A DNA stretch of 64,000 bases, taken from positions 434,001 to 498,000 of the forward strand of contig NZ_JACHJV010000002.1 of the NCBI RefSeq assembly GCF_014203855.1, in the 5' to 3' direction. Positions 36,739-44,841 of the stretch are shown one piece after another; within the stretch, counting starts at the first letter, position 1; each line of letters opens with the position of its first letter. A program made the position numbers and the translations under genes. This DNA comes from Kitasatospora kifunensis (GTDB lineage Bacteria > Actinomycetota > Actinomycetes > Streptomycetales > Streptomycetaceae). The notes beneath the pieces were generated by a model. The model saw only the letters and a list, made by a program, of their open reading frames with translations, had not been told where the DNA came from and made no database searches.

Positions 36739-37869
36739 ATGGGCTTATCGCCGGTTGCCGGTCATCCTGCTGTCGCTGTCTTCCGTGAGCCCCGAAGTGG
36801 GCGGCCCGTCCCGGTGCTGGGCCCACGGGTTGATGCCGAGGCGAAGCGGACCGCGCGGGTGCTGGCCGGGGTGGCGACCCACGCCAGGCCGGCCGAGCGG
36901 ACCACCGCGCTGCGGCAGGCCGCCTCGGTGGCAGGTGAGTTGGCGGCCGCGCTGTCGGCCCTGGGTCCGGCCGTGGCCGGTGAGGGAGTCCCGGCGGAGT
37001 CGACCAGCCAGTCGTACTTCCGGGTCCGTGAGGTGGAGCTGTCGGATCAACAGGCCGCCCTGCACGGTGTCCTGGTCATCCACCGAGGTCTGGAGGATCT
37101 CTGTGATGCTCCGCTGTCCGGCGCTGACCTGGCGCTGGAGGTGGCCGGGATGCGGCAGTCGGTGCTCGACCTCACCGGCGCGGCGCCGGGCACCGTCCCT
37201 GACACCCTCCCCGGCCCAGTCCCGCCGGTGGCCGTCCCCGAGCCCGGTGCGGGGCCGTCGATGGAGAGTGTGTGGAGCGCCCGGTGGCTCATCGGACACC
37301 AGGTCCACGTCCTGTTCAACATCTGCGCCGCGGTCTGCGTGGCCGAGGCCACCCGTCGGCTGCGGCACGGCGACGTCGACGCCGCGTTGCTGCGGCTGGC
37401 AGACGCGACGGTGTACGTCCGTGGTTTCCCGGCGGCCATGACCCACGCCAGTATGATCCCGGCCGACTACTACATGGCGGCGATCCGCCAGACCATGGCG
37501 CCTCCGTCGGTGGACGTCCCGTTGAGCGGGCGCCAGCATCGCGGATACAAGCTGTTCCGGGCGGCGATGAAGGACCTGCTGACGGTGGTCCCCGACTCCT
37601 ACGAGCACCTAGCGGCCCGCACCCCGGAGCTGGCCGAGGCGCGGGGCGCTCTGCTGGAAGCCGACATCGTGGACGGTGAACGGCACGTCACCCTCGCCTA
37701 CTCGATGGTGCATCTGCGTCGCTCCATCGCGCAGAAGCCCGAAGGCCCCGACAACGCCGTCGCCGAACTGAGGCTCATGCGCCATCGTCGCGCGGCCCAG
37801 TACGCCTCCCTGATCCGGTTCGGGGACCACTACGTCGCCGACGCCGTGGCCGGCCTGCGCCGCTCGTGA
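36739..37869 (+). CDS. Unrecognised mostly helical protein, upstream of an oxygenase gene
   Basis: About 376 residues from ATG at 36739 (no clear SD; the frame is open upstream to 36616). No signal peptide. The N-terminal third is Ala-rich and probably helical. The C-terminal half has conserved-looking blocks W-L-I-G-H-Q-V-H-V-L-F-N, P-A-D-Y-Y-M-A-A-I-R-Q-T-M-A-P-P and L-S-G-R-Q-H-R-G-Y. Several His and acidic residues could bind metal, but no known motif is evident. The oxygenase gene starts 45 bp downstream on the same strand, so the two are probably co-transcribed and functionally linked. Function unknown. Confidence 0.7.
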   Translation: MGLSPVAGHPAVAVFREPRSGRPVPVLGPRVDAEAKRTARVLAGVATHARPAERTTALRQAASVAGELAAALSALGPAVAGEGVPAESTSQSYFRVREVELSDQQAALHGVLVIHRGLEDLCDAPLSGADLALEVAGMRQSVLDLTGAAPGTVPDTLPGPVPPVAVPEPGAGPSMESVWSARWLIGHQVHVLFNICAAVCVAEATRRLRHGDVDAALLRLADATVYVRGFPAAMTHASMIPADYYMAAIRQTMAPPSVDVPLSGRQHRGYKLFRAAMKDLLTVVPDSYEHLAARTPELAEARGALLEADIVDGERHVTLAYSMVHLRRSIAQKPEGPDNAVAELRLMRHRRAAQYASLIRFGDHYVADAVAGLRRS

Positions 37870-37914
37870 GTCCGCGCGTCCGTCCGCCGCCCACACCCCC
37901 GGCAGGAGACCCCG

Positions 37915-38937
37915 ATGCCCGAGACGCCCCCCGACCCGATGCCCGGCACCTCCCGAAGCACCGCCACCGCAGCCGACTGGGAACTCGATCCGGCCGATGC
38001 CGACGCGGCCGAGCGGCTGGCCCGCACCCTGTGCACCGGCGGGCACGACCAGATCGACAGCCCCGAGTGGGTGGCCCGGGCCCGGGACGCCTGGGAGGAC
38101 CTGCCCCTACCACTGCGTCGCGCGGTGCGCCGGTTCCGCAGGCACTCCGGCCCGCACGGCACGCTGGTGATCGGCGGCCTGCCCGTCGACCGGGCGGCGC
38201 TGCCCGCGACGCCGACCGTACCCGGCTCGGTCCAGCGCCAGACCACCGTCCCGGCCGCGCTGCTCACCATGGTGGCCTGCGGCCTCGGCGAGCCGCTCGC
38301 CTACCTGGCAGAGAAATCCGGCGCCCTCGTGCAGGACGTCGTCCCCGTGCCCGGACAGGAGACCTTCCACGGCAACGCCGGATCGGTGCCGCTCTCCTTC
38401 CACACCGAGAACGGCTTCCACCCCCACCCGCCTGACTACGTGGTCTTCCTGTGCCTGCGCGCCGACCACGACCAGAGCGCCGGCATGCGCACGGCCGGCA
38501 TCCGCCAGGCACTGCCGCTCCTGACTCCTGCCGGCCGCCAGGCCCTGTTCGCACCGGAGTTCATCACCACGCCACCACCCTCTTTCGGTCCCGACGCGGC
38601 CGCGAGTGGGCCCGACACCGAACCCCGGCCGGTGCTGTCGGGAGCAGCGGAGGATCCCGACATCCGCATGGCCCAACTCGTCACCACCCCGCTCACCCCT
38701 CGGGCCACCGCGGCGCTGGCCGAATTCGGCCGCGCCTGCGAGGCGAGTGCCCGCACCCTGCGCCTGACCCCCGGTGACCTGGTCGTCATCGACAACCGCG
38801 TCACCGTCCACGGCCGCACCGCCTTCCGCCCCCGCTACGACGGAGCGGACCGCTGGTTGCAACGCACCTACGTCACCACCGACTTGCGCCGCTCCCGCGA
38901 CCACCGCCCCCAAGACGGCCACGTCCTCGCCCGCTGA
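37915..38937 (+). CDS. Clavaminate synthase-like Fe(II)/2-oxoglutarate oxygenase
   Basis: 340 residues, AGGAGA 5 nt before the ATG. Facial triad: H163-T-E165 in L-S-F-H-T-E-N-G-F-H and distal H299 in T-V-H-G-R-T-A-F, followed by the 2-oxoglutarate Arg region R-T-Y-V-T-T-D-L-R-R. The layout matches the CAS-like branch that includes asparagine, arginine and lysine hydroxylases (AsnO, VioC and relatives), which hydroxylate free or carrier-bound amino acids for peptide antibiotics. The substrate is not determined. Linked to the unknown gene upstream and the racemase-like gene 201 bp downstream. A role in supplying a modified amino acid to the NRPS is possible but about 20 kb away. Confidence 0.85.
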   Translation: MPETPPDPMPGTSRSTATAADWELDPADADAAERLARTLCTGGHDQIDSPEWVARARDAWEDLPLPLRRAVRRFRRHSGPHGTLVIGGLPVDRAALPATPTVPGSVQRQTTVPAALLTMVACGLGEPLAYLAEKSGALVQDVVPVPGQETFHGNAGSVPLSFHTENGFHPHPPDYVVFLCLRADHDQSAGMRTAGIRQALPLLTPAGRQALFAPEFITTPPPSFGPDAAASGPDTEPRPVLSGAAEDPDIRMAQLVTTPLTPRATAALAEFGRACEASARTLRLTPGDLVVIDNRVTVHGRTAFRPRYDGADRWLQRTYVTTDLRRSRDHRPQDGHVLAR

Positions 38938-39033
38938 CCGGCCGCAAGAGCGGGAGCCGGATCGGCGCGGCCCGCTGCAGCGCGTCGGGCATGGCGCGCT
39001 GGGCGGGCTCGCCGTCGGGCAGGGTTGGACTTT

Positions 39034-39049
39034 CCAAGCACCTCCTTGG
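39034..39049. promoter_or_regulatory. Possible dyad CCAAG-N6-CTTGG upstream of racemase gene
   Basis: A short inverted repeat in an AT-rich patch 90 bp before the racemase ATG; the adjacent sequence (GTAAAACAAAGTTAC) is unlike the surrounding DNA. It may be an operator or promoter element for the racemase. On the minus strand it contains AAGGAGGT, but no convincing gene follows leftwards. Confidence 0.35.
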
Positions 39050-39138
39050 TAAAACAAAGTTACGCCCGAGCGTCCAGGGGCTGAGTGACCATCACATCCG
39101 CCCGCGCCCAGAGCGCTTTGACACCAACGAGGTGAGGC

Positions 39139-40293
39139 ATGAGCGGCACCCCGCACCCTGACGGCCGACGGCCCGCCGGTCCGGAAGCCCGTATCGACCT
39201 GCAGGCCCTTCGGGGCAACGTCGAGGTGCTCCAGCGGTCTGCGGGATCCGCCGCGATCATGGCCGTGGTGAAGGCGAACGCCTACGGTCACGGGTTGGTC
39301 CCCTGCGCACTGGCCGCCCAGAGCGCCGGCGCCAACTGGCTGGGCACCGCGACGCCCCGCGAAGCGCTCGCCCTTCGCCGAGCCGCGGTGGGCGGCCGAA
39401 TCCTCTGCTGGCTGTGGACCCCCGACGGCCCGTTCAGCGAAGCTGTTTCGGCCGACATCGACATCTCCGTCAGCGGGCGGTGGGCCCTCGACAAGGTCTG
39501 CGAGGCCGCAGCCGGGCTGGGACGTTCCGCCCGAGTGCACCTCAAGGCCGATACCGGTCTCGGTCGCAACGGCTGCACCCCGGCCGACTGGACGTCACTG
39601 CTGAGCGCTGCCATGGCCGCCCAGAAGGACGGGCTGCTGAACGTGGTGGGCGTCTGGTCGCACCTGGCCTGCGCCGACGAGCCCACGCACCCCTCGATCG
39701 ACGCCCAGGTCGAGGCGTTCCGCCACGCGGTGGCGGCCGCCGAACGCTTCGGAGCGGATCTCGAGGTCCGGCACCTGGCCAACTCGGCAGCCACCCTGCT
39801 GCTGCCCGAGACCCGATTCGACCTCGTACGGACGGGACTGTCCCTGTTCGGACTGTCGCCGGCACCGGAACACGGCACCTCGGCCTCCTTCGGTCTGCGC
39901 CCGGTCATGACGCTGGTGGCCCCGCTGGCCTCGGTCAAGCGCGTACCCGCGGGGCACGGCGTCAGCTACGGCCACGACTACCGCACCGCCACCGAGACCT
40001 CTCTCGGCCTCGTCCCGGTCGGCTTCGGTGCGGGCATCCCGCGTCACGCGAGCGGGGCCGCGTCCGTCGCGGTCGCCGGTCGCCGGTACCGAGCGGTCGG
40101 CCGGATCGCCATGGACCAGTTCGTCATCGACCTCGGCGACAGTGCGGCGACGGTAGGCGACGAGGTCGTACTGTTCGGCCCCGGAGAGCGTGGCGAGCCG
40201 ACCGCCGAGGACTGGGCACGGGCCGCGGGCACGATCGCCTACGAGATCGTGACGCGTATCGCCTCCGACGTGCCCCGGGTGTACCTCCCCTGA
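39139..40293 (+). CDS. Alanine racemase-like PLP enzyme
   Basis: 384 residues, GAGG-type SD before the ATG. Fold-type III racemase: PLP lysine K45 in A-V-V-K-A-N-A-Y-G-H-G, C-terminal beta-domain with catalytic-Tyr region G-V-S-Y-G-H-D-Y, and G-R-I-A-M-D-Q-F. The usual V-G-Y-A-D-G segment reads V-P-V-G-F-G-A-G-I-P-R, losing Tyr and Asp, so substrate or activity may differ from the housekeeping enzyme. It is downstream of the oxygenase gene and likely a second, specialised racemase (D-Ala or another D-amino acid). Convergent with the TetR gene 21 bp away. Confidence 0.88.
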   Translation: MSGTPHPDGRRPAGPEARIDLQALRGNVEVLQRSAGSAAIMAVVKANAYGHGLVPCALAAQSAGANWLGTATPREALALRRAAVGGRILCWLWTPDGPFSEAVSADIDISVSGRWALDKVCEAAAGLGRSARVHLKADTGLGRNGCTPADWTSLLSAAMAAQKDGLLNVVGVWSHLACADEPTHPSIDAQVEAFRHAVAAAERFGADLEVRHLANSAATLLLPETRFDLVRTGLSLFGLSPAPEHGTSASFGLRPVMTLVAPLASVKRVPAGHGVSYGHDYRTATETSLGLVPVGFGAGIPRHASGAASVAVAGRRYRAVGRIAMDQFVIDLGDSAATVGDEVVLFGPGERGEPTAEDWARAAGTIAYEIVTRIASDVPRVYLP

Positions 40294-40314
40294 CACCCGG
40301 GTGGCGCAGTTGCG

Positions 40315-40854
40315 TCAGGTGGGGCCGAGCCCGGTGAACAGGGACTGGGCCACCAGGTCGGCTCCCTGGGCGGGAGTCAGCTCCGGCATCTCGTGCGAGG
40401 CGGTGTTGGTGAGCTGGACGAGCAGGGAGCGGGCCCAACGGTCCGGAAGACCGGGGCGGATGAGTCCCTCGCGCACCGCGCGGGCCAAGAACGCGTCGAG
40501 TTGCTCGATCAGCCGCTGGACACGGGCAGCCGCCGCTTCGTCCGCCACCTGCCGCAAGTCCACCGGCCACCGTCTGCTGACGGTGATGATGCCCTCGGTG
40601 TATCGGTGCAGCGCCACCGCCACGGGTGCCTCGGCCAGCCGTGCCTCGGCGAGGACCTGTTCGCAGGCGTCGATCTTGGCCGTGTGGACGGCGGCCATCA
40701 GTGCCTCGCGGGTGCTGAAGCGCCGGTAGACGGTACGTCGGTCAACGCCTGCCGCCGCTGCGATCGCCGCGACACTCAAGCCGGGGTCCTGCGCCAACAG
40801 GCGTGCTCCGGTCTGCAGGACCGCGTCCAGGTTACGTGCCGCATCAGCTCTCAT
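40315..40854 (-). CDS. TetR-family transcriptional regulator
   Basis: 179 residues. N-terminal HTH with L-S-V-A-A-I-A-A-A-A-G-V-D-R-R-T-V-Y-R-R-F-S-T-R-E-A-L near 26-52; the rest is a helical ligand domain. Divergent from the PPOX/SDR genes, with a 23-bp dyad at 40892-40914 close to its start, so it probably represses itself and those genes. Ligand unknown. Confidence 0.92.
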   Translation of the reverse strand: MRADAARNLDAVLQTGARLLAQDPGLSVAAIAAAAGVDRRTVYRRFSTREALMAAVHTAKIDACEQVLAEARLAEAPVAVALHRYTEGIITVSRRWPVDLRQVADEAAAARVQRLIEQLDAFLARAVREGLIRPGLPDRWARSLLVQLTNTASHEMPELTPAQGADLVAQSLFTGLGPT

Positions 40855-40891
40855 CGTGACCGGAGCATACGCGGGTGTGGGGTTGATAGGC

Positions 40892-40914
40892 CAATAGGTG
40901 TCACATCCCTATTG
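40892..40914. promoter_or_regulatory. TetR-type operator CAATAGG-N9-CCTATTG
   Basis: Perfect 7-bp arms with a 9-bp spacer, 38 bp upstream of the TetR start. The motif GTGTCACAT inside it recurs as a direct repeat at 40930-40938, 32 bp further on, in the same divergent promoter region. It is likely the binding site of the TetR protein. Confidence 0.6.
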
Positions 40915-41017
40915 CAAGTTTCCGACTAAGTGTCACATAGTTGTGTCTCTTGATCCGTCGGGCGCATCTGCCGCCGCATCAGTCCTCAGCCCTCAGCTTT
41001 CAGTCCAGGAGTCACGC

Positions 41018-41431
41018 ATGAGCCCGGTCCACATGTCCGAGAGGTTGCAAGAGGTCCTCGATTCCCAGGTCTTCGTCACCGTGGCCACCCTCCAGCCCGA
41101 CGGCAGCCCGCACCAGTCGGTGGTCTGGGTGGGGCGGGACGGCGGCGACCTGTTCTTCGTGACCGGTGTCGACAAGCTCAAAGTCCGTAATCTGCGGCGC
41201 GATCCACGGCTGAGCGTGGCGGTCAATCCGCCGGACGAGCCCTACGGGTACGCGGTGATCAGCGGCACCGCGCGGTTAGAAAGCGCCGGCAGCCGGGAGC
41301 GGATGGACGAACTGGCCGTCAAGTACACCGGCAAGACGTACGCCGAACACCACCCGGAGTCGTATGCCACCCTCCCGGAACTGATCACCGTCCACGTCAC
41401 GCCCGAGAAGATAGCGGCGCGGTTCCTGTGA
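41018..41431 (+). CDS. PPOX-class (pyridoxamine-phosphate-oxidase-fold) F420/FMN-dependent enzyme
   Basis: 137 residues from ATG at 41018 with AGGAG 6 nt upstream. Split-barrel features: F-V-T-V-A-T-L-Q-P-D-G-S-P-H-Q-S-V-V-W near 16-34, L-F-F-V-T-G-V-D-K-L-K-V-R-N-L near 43-57, Y-A-V-I-S-G-T-A-R-L. In actinomycetes such proteins reduce substrates with F420 or FMN. Its stop overlaps a GTG that could start the next gene, so the two form an operon controlled by the divergent TetR. Confidence 0.88.
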   Translation: MSPVHMSERLQEVLDSQVFVTVATLQPDGSPHQSVVWVGRDGGDLFFVTGVDKLKVRNLRRDPRLSVAVNPPDEPYGYAVISGTARLESAGSRERMDELAVKYTGKTYAEHHPESYATLPELITVHVTPEKIAARFL

Positions 41432-41448
41432 GCGGAGGGGGAGCGGCG

Positions 41449-42270
41449 ATGAAGACCTACGTCGTCACCGGTGGCACGGACGGCATCGGCAAGGCGCTCG
41501 CCCTTGAGTACCTGGAGAGGGGGCAGGAGGTGTTGGTCGTCGGGCGCAGCGCGGAGAAGGGTGAGGCATGGCTCGACGCCGCGCGAGAGCGTGATGCGGC
41601 CGGCCGGGCGCACTTCGTGCACGCGGACCTGAGCCTGATGGCCGAGACCAGAGCAGCGATCGACGGAATCCGGTCCTCCTTCGCGAGGATCGACGCTCTG
41701 GTGCTGTGTGCCCGGCATTTCCGGACCACCCGTCTGGTCACGGCCGAGGGTTTGGAGAACACCTTCGCGCACTTCTACCTGAGCCGCTTCCTGTTCAGCC
41801 ACCACCTGGCCGACCTGCTGGAAGCCGCTGACACCCCGGTCATTCTCAACGTCGCCGGCCCCGGCGGTGGCGGAGAGATCCACTGGGAGGACCTGGAGTT
41901 GGCGCTGGAGTACGACGGGCAACGGGCACTCGCGCAAGGCGGGCGACTCAACGACCTACTCGGCGTCGGTTTCGCGGCCGAGCGGCCCGGGACGAACGTG
42001 CGGTATGTACTGCTCAACCCGGGAGTGGTCAGCACCAGCTTCTCCGGGCAGTACTCCCCGAACGTTGCGGCGCAGATCGACGCCATGCGCCAGTCTGCCC
42101 AGTCGGTCGAGGAGGCCATAGTGCCGATCCTCAAGGTGCTGGACGCCCCGCCCGCCGCGTTGCTCAGCGCCTTCGTGCGGGGCGAGCCGCTCAGCCCGCA
42201 TGGTCCTGGCTTCGAGGTCGAGGAGGCGCGGCGGTTGCATGAGCACACTGCGAGGCTGCTGGGTCAATAG
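41449..42270 (+). CDS. Atypical short-chain dehydrogenase/reductase lacking the usual Y-x-x-x-K
   Basis: 273 residues from ATG at 41449 (GGAGGGGGAG upstream); a GTG at 41428 overlapping the previous stop is an alternative. The nucleotide-binding motif is intact: V-V-T-G-G-T-D-G-I-G-K and V-V-G-R-S. At the active site the expected Ser strand reads N-V-A-G-P-G-G, and where Y-x-x-S-K-L-A-N occurs this protein has A-Q-G-G-R-L-N-D, so Tyr and Lys appear replaced by Ala and Arg. It may bind NAD(P) without classical SDR catalysis. Co-operonic with the PPOX enzyme. Confidence 0.82.
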   Translation: MKTYVVTGGTDGIGKALALEYLERGQEVLVVGRSAEKGEAWLDAARERDAAGRAHFVHADLSLMAETRAAIDGIRSSFARIDALVLCARHFRTTRLVTAEGLENTFAHFYLSRFLFSHHLADLLEAADTPVILNVAGPGGGGEIHWEDLELALEYDGQRALAQGGRLNDLLGVGFAAERPGTNVRYVLLNPGVVSTSFSGQYSPNVAAQIDAMRQSAQSVEEAIVPILKVLDAPPAALLSAFVRGEPLSPHGPGFEVEEARRLHEHTARLLGQ

Positions 42271-42334
42271 CCCAGCGTGGCCGAGGCGGTGGACCTCGGG
42301 GCGCCGGCCTTGAGAGAGCGGCCGGTGAGGTCCG

Positions 42335-42838
42335 TCAGGACGTGTGCGCCGCCACCTCACCGTCGTCGTCGGCGGCGAGGGTGAGGCGGCGGACTGCGTC
42401 GACGACCGCGGCGCGGCGCTGTTCGGCCTGCTGCGCCGCGTCGTCGTTGGCGGTCATGGGGCTGGTCGGCAGCCAGGCGTTGGCGAGGGCGAGGGTGAAG
42501 GCGAGCAGGTCCTCGGGGGCGAAGGCCGTCGCCAGCCGCCCGCCGGTCTGCGCCCGGGCGATCGCGTCGGTCTTCTGCCGCATTGAGGCGCTCAGCCCTT
42601 GTGGCTCGTGGTCGGTACCGGAGCGTTCGAGGCGGTTCCAGGTGGCCAGCCGCAGTTGGTGGGGGTTGGCGAGCAGGAAGTCGAACAGGCGGCCCGCGTA
42701 GTCGGGCAGGTCCTCGGGCGTGAAGGGGACCTCGTCGAGGACGCGGGCGACGTGCGTGTCCATGACGGCGTCGAACAGCTGTTCCTTGTTGCCGAAGTGC
42801 GTGTAGATGAGGGCCTTGTTCACCTTCGCGGCTGCGCC
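42335..42838 (-). pseudogene. TetR-family regulator, N-terminus deleted
   Basis: The minus-strand frame reads A-A-A-K-V-N-K-A-L-I-Y-T-H-F-G-N-K-E-Q-L-F-D-A-V-M then a TetR ligand domain to the stop at 42335. TetR proteins normally have about 30 residues before this point, including the first HTH helices; here homology stops abruptly at about 42838 and changes to an unrelated frame. No start codon or SD fits. The gene is a broken repressor without a full DNA-binding domain. Confidence 0.8.
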
Positions 42839-42842
42839 TCGA

Positions 42843-43111
42843 TGACCGCCCTGCCCGTCGGCCCCGCCTACGACCAGACCGTCGGCGCGATGAACCGCTT
42901 CCGCGAACAGACCGCCGCCACCTGGCCCGGAGACCCCGCTCGCGCCGCCAGGATCATCACCGACATCACCGACCTCGACGAACCGCCCCTGCGCCTGCTC
43001 CTCGGGGCCGGAGCCGTCGAGATGGCGGCCACCGCCTCCAAGGCCCGCGCCGCCGAAGCCGAACAGTGGGCCGACATCAGCCGCTCCGCCGACTTCCCGC
43101 CGGGCGAATAG
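42843..43111 (+). pseudogene. C-terminal fragment of a short-chain dehydrogenase
   Basis: About 89 codons on the plus strand read L-P-V-G-P-A-Y-D-Q-T-V-G-A ... W-P-G-D-P-A-R-A-A-R-I-I ... D-E-P-P-L-R-L-L-L-G ... W-A-D-I-S-R-S-A-D-F, the usual end of SDR oxidoreductases with a Rossmann domain of about 190 residues before it. That part is absent; the sequence upstream is the truncated TetR gene on the other strand. A 15-bp direct repeat (CTTCCCGCCGGGCGA) occurs at its end, near 43093 and again near 43122. Confidence 0.8.
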
Positions 43112-43250
43112 CTTCCCGTAGCTTCCCGCCGGGCGATTGGAGGGGGATATATGGCTGGCGTGCTTCCTGCTGCGGCGGGATGATCCGGGGTGTCCGGGCC
43201 GACACGAACCCCCGGTGATCGTGCTCCAGTTGCCCGTAGAGGGAGTCGTG

Positions 43251-44789
43251 ATGACCGAACCCGCGTCCGAGCCGTCCGGGCCCTGGCCCGAAGTCCGCGC
43301 GCAGGCCGGGGTACTACGCGGCAGCTGGGAGGCGGGTGTGGCGGTCTTCCGTGGCATCCCGTTCGCCGAGCCGCCGGTCGGCTCGCTGCGTTTCGCCGCG
43401 CCGCGTCCGGTCCGGGGCTGGGACGGGGTGCGGGCGGCGCTCTCGTACGGGCCGCCGCCCCCTCAGGGAGGCCACTTCGGCGTGGCGGCGCTGTCGCAGG
43501 ACGCGGCGGACGAGGACTGGCTGACGGTCAACGTCTGGTCGCCCGAGCTGGGCCCGGGCGCGGGGCTGCCGGTGCTGGTGTGGATCCACGGCGGCGCCTA
43601 CACGATCGGCATGTCCTCGCTTCCCGAGTACGACGGCGGCCGCCTGGCGCGCGACGGCGGTGTCGTCGTGGTGACGTTCAACTACCGTGTGGGTCTTGAG
43701 GGTTTCGGGCAGATCGAGGGGGCGCCCGGCAACCGGGGCCTGCTCGACCAGCTGGCCGTTCTGGAGTGGGTACGCGACAACGTCCGGGCCTTCGGCGGCG
43801 ATCCGGACCGCGTCACGGTCTTCGGCCAGTCGGCGGGCGCCGGATCGGTCGCCACGCTGTTGGCGATGCCGCGTGCGGCCGGGCTCTTCGGCCGGGCCAT
43901 CGCGCAGAGTGTGCAGGGCACGTTCTTCTCGCCGGAACTCGCCGCCGACATCGGCGCCGCCTGCGCCGCCGAGCTGGGGCTGCGGCCCACGGTGGCCGAC
44001 CTGTCCACGGTGGACCCGGCCCGGCTGTCCGCCGCCGGTGACGCGGTCGGCGCCAAGATGGCCCAGTGGGCGGAGCGTTGGGGTCAGGTTGCGCACAGGT
44101 CGATCCCGTTCTCGCCGGTCGTCGACGGTGAGGCCCTGCCGGTCACTCCATGGCAGGCCCTGGCCGACGGCACCGGCCGGGACATCGACCTCCTCGTCGG
44201 CCACACCCGCGACGAACAGCGGCTGTTCACCGCGCTCGACGGCATGCTCGGCCAGGTGACCCAGGAGCAGGCGGCGACCGCCCTGCACGTCTTCGCCCCC
44301 GGGGAGGACGGCGCACGCCGCTACCGTGACGGCTATCCGGCGGCGGGCCCGGACGAGCTGTACGAACTGGTCCACTCCGACTGGCTGTTCCGCATGCCGA
44401 CCCTCCACCTCGCCCAGGCCCAGGCCGCCGCCGGCGGCCGCGCCCACGTCTACGAACTCACCTGGCCCGCCCCGGGCATGGGCGGCGCCCTCGGGGCCTG
44501 CCACGGCCTCGACGTGCCGCTCACCTTCGGCAACCTGGACCGCGGCCAGCCCGCCGTGCTGATCGGCGAGGGCCCGTCCCCGCAGGCAGCCGCGCTGTCC
44601 GCACGCATGCGCGCCGCGTGGACGGCGTTCGCCGCCCACGGCGACCCCGGCTGGCCCGCATACGACGGCGAGCAACGCCTCGTGCAACTCTTCGACACCC
44701 GGCCGCAGGTCACCGCCTACCCGGAGGAGGCCTCCCGCCTGATCTGGCAGGACCACACCTTTCCCGTAGCGCCGCTGATCGGCCGCTAG
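43251..44789 (+). CDS. Type B carboxylesterase (alpha/beta hydrolase)
   Basis: 512 residues from ATG at 43251, GGGAG 5 nt upstream (the frame is open earlier but not conserved). Carboxylesterase B hallmarks: F-R-G-I-P-F-A-E-P-P-V-G near 31-42, D-E-D-W-L-T-V-N-V-W, oxyanion hole H-G-G-A-Y, nucleophile elbow F-G-Q-S-A-G-A-G near 195, and catalytic His in G-A-C-H-G-L-D-V-P-L-T-F. No signal peptide, so probably cytoplasmic. It hydrolyses esters or carbamates of unknown identity. A minute ORF with a strong SD (GGAGG, ATG at 43151, 10 codons) lies in its leader. Confidence 0.93.
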   Translation: MTEPASEPSGPWPEVRAQAGVLRGSWEAGVAVFRGIPFAEPPVGSLRFAAPRPVRGWDGVRAALSYGPPPPQGGHFGVAALSQDAADEDWLTVNVWSPELGPGAGLPVLVWIHGGAYTIGMSSLPEYDGGRLARDGGVVVVTFNYRVGLEGFGQIEGAPGNRGLLDQLAVLEWVRDNVRAFGGDPDRVTVFGQSAGAGSVATLLAMPRAAGLFGRAIAQSVQGTFFSPELAADIGAACAAELGLRPTVADLSTVDPARLSAAGDAVGAKMAQWAERWGQVAHRSIPFSPVVDGEALPVTPWQALADGTGRDIDLLVGHTRDEQRLFTALDGMLGQVTQEQAATALHVFAPGEDGARRYRDGYPAAGPDELYELVHSDWLFRMPTLHLAQAQAAAGGRAHVYELTWPAPGMGGALGACHGLDVPLTFGNLDRGQPAVLIGEGPSPQAAALSARMRAAWTAFAAHGDPGWPAYDGEQRLVQLFDTRPQVTAYPEEASRLIWQDHTFPVAPLIGR

Positions 44790-44796
44790 CGTCAAC

Positions 44797-44813
44797 CGGC
44801 CCGGACCGGGCCG
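44797..44813. terminator. Possible bidirectional terminator between convergent genes
   Basis: CGGCCCGG-A-CCGGGCCG, a near-perfect GC dyad 8 bp after the esterase stop and 29 bp beyond the stop of the convergent SDR gene. Short and without a T-run, so weakly supported. Confidence 0.35.
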
Positions 44814-44841
44814 ACAGCGGCGCGACCTGGTCGTGGCGGTC

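Noticed and set aside
38107..39540. Minus-strand frame of 477 codons across the oxygenase and racemase genes
   Set aside because: It covers two clear plus-strand genes and their spacer. The AAGGAGGT on the minus strand near 39045 is tempting, but the frame after it encodes nothing recognisable.
42335..43357. Full-length 340-residue TetR-type regulator starting near 43357
   Set aside because: The first 170 codons are antisense to the SDR fragment and esterase leader and have no HTH; TetR homology begins abruptly at about 42838.
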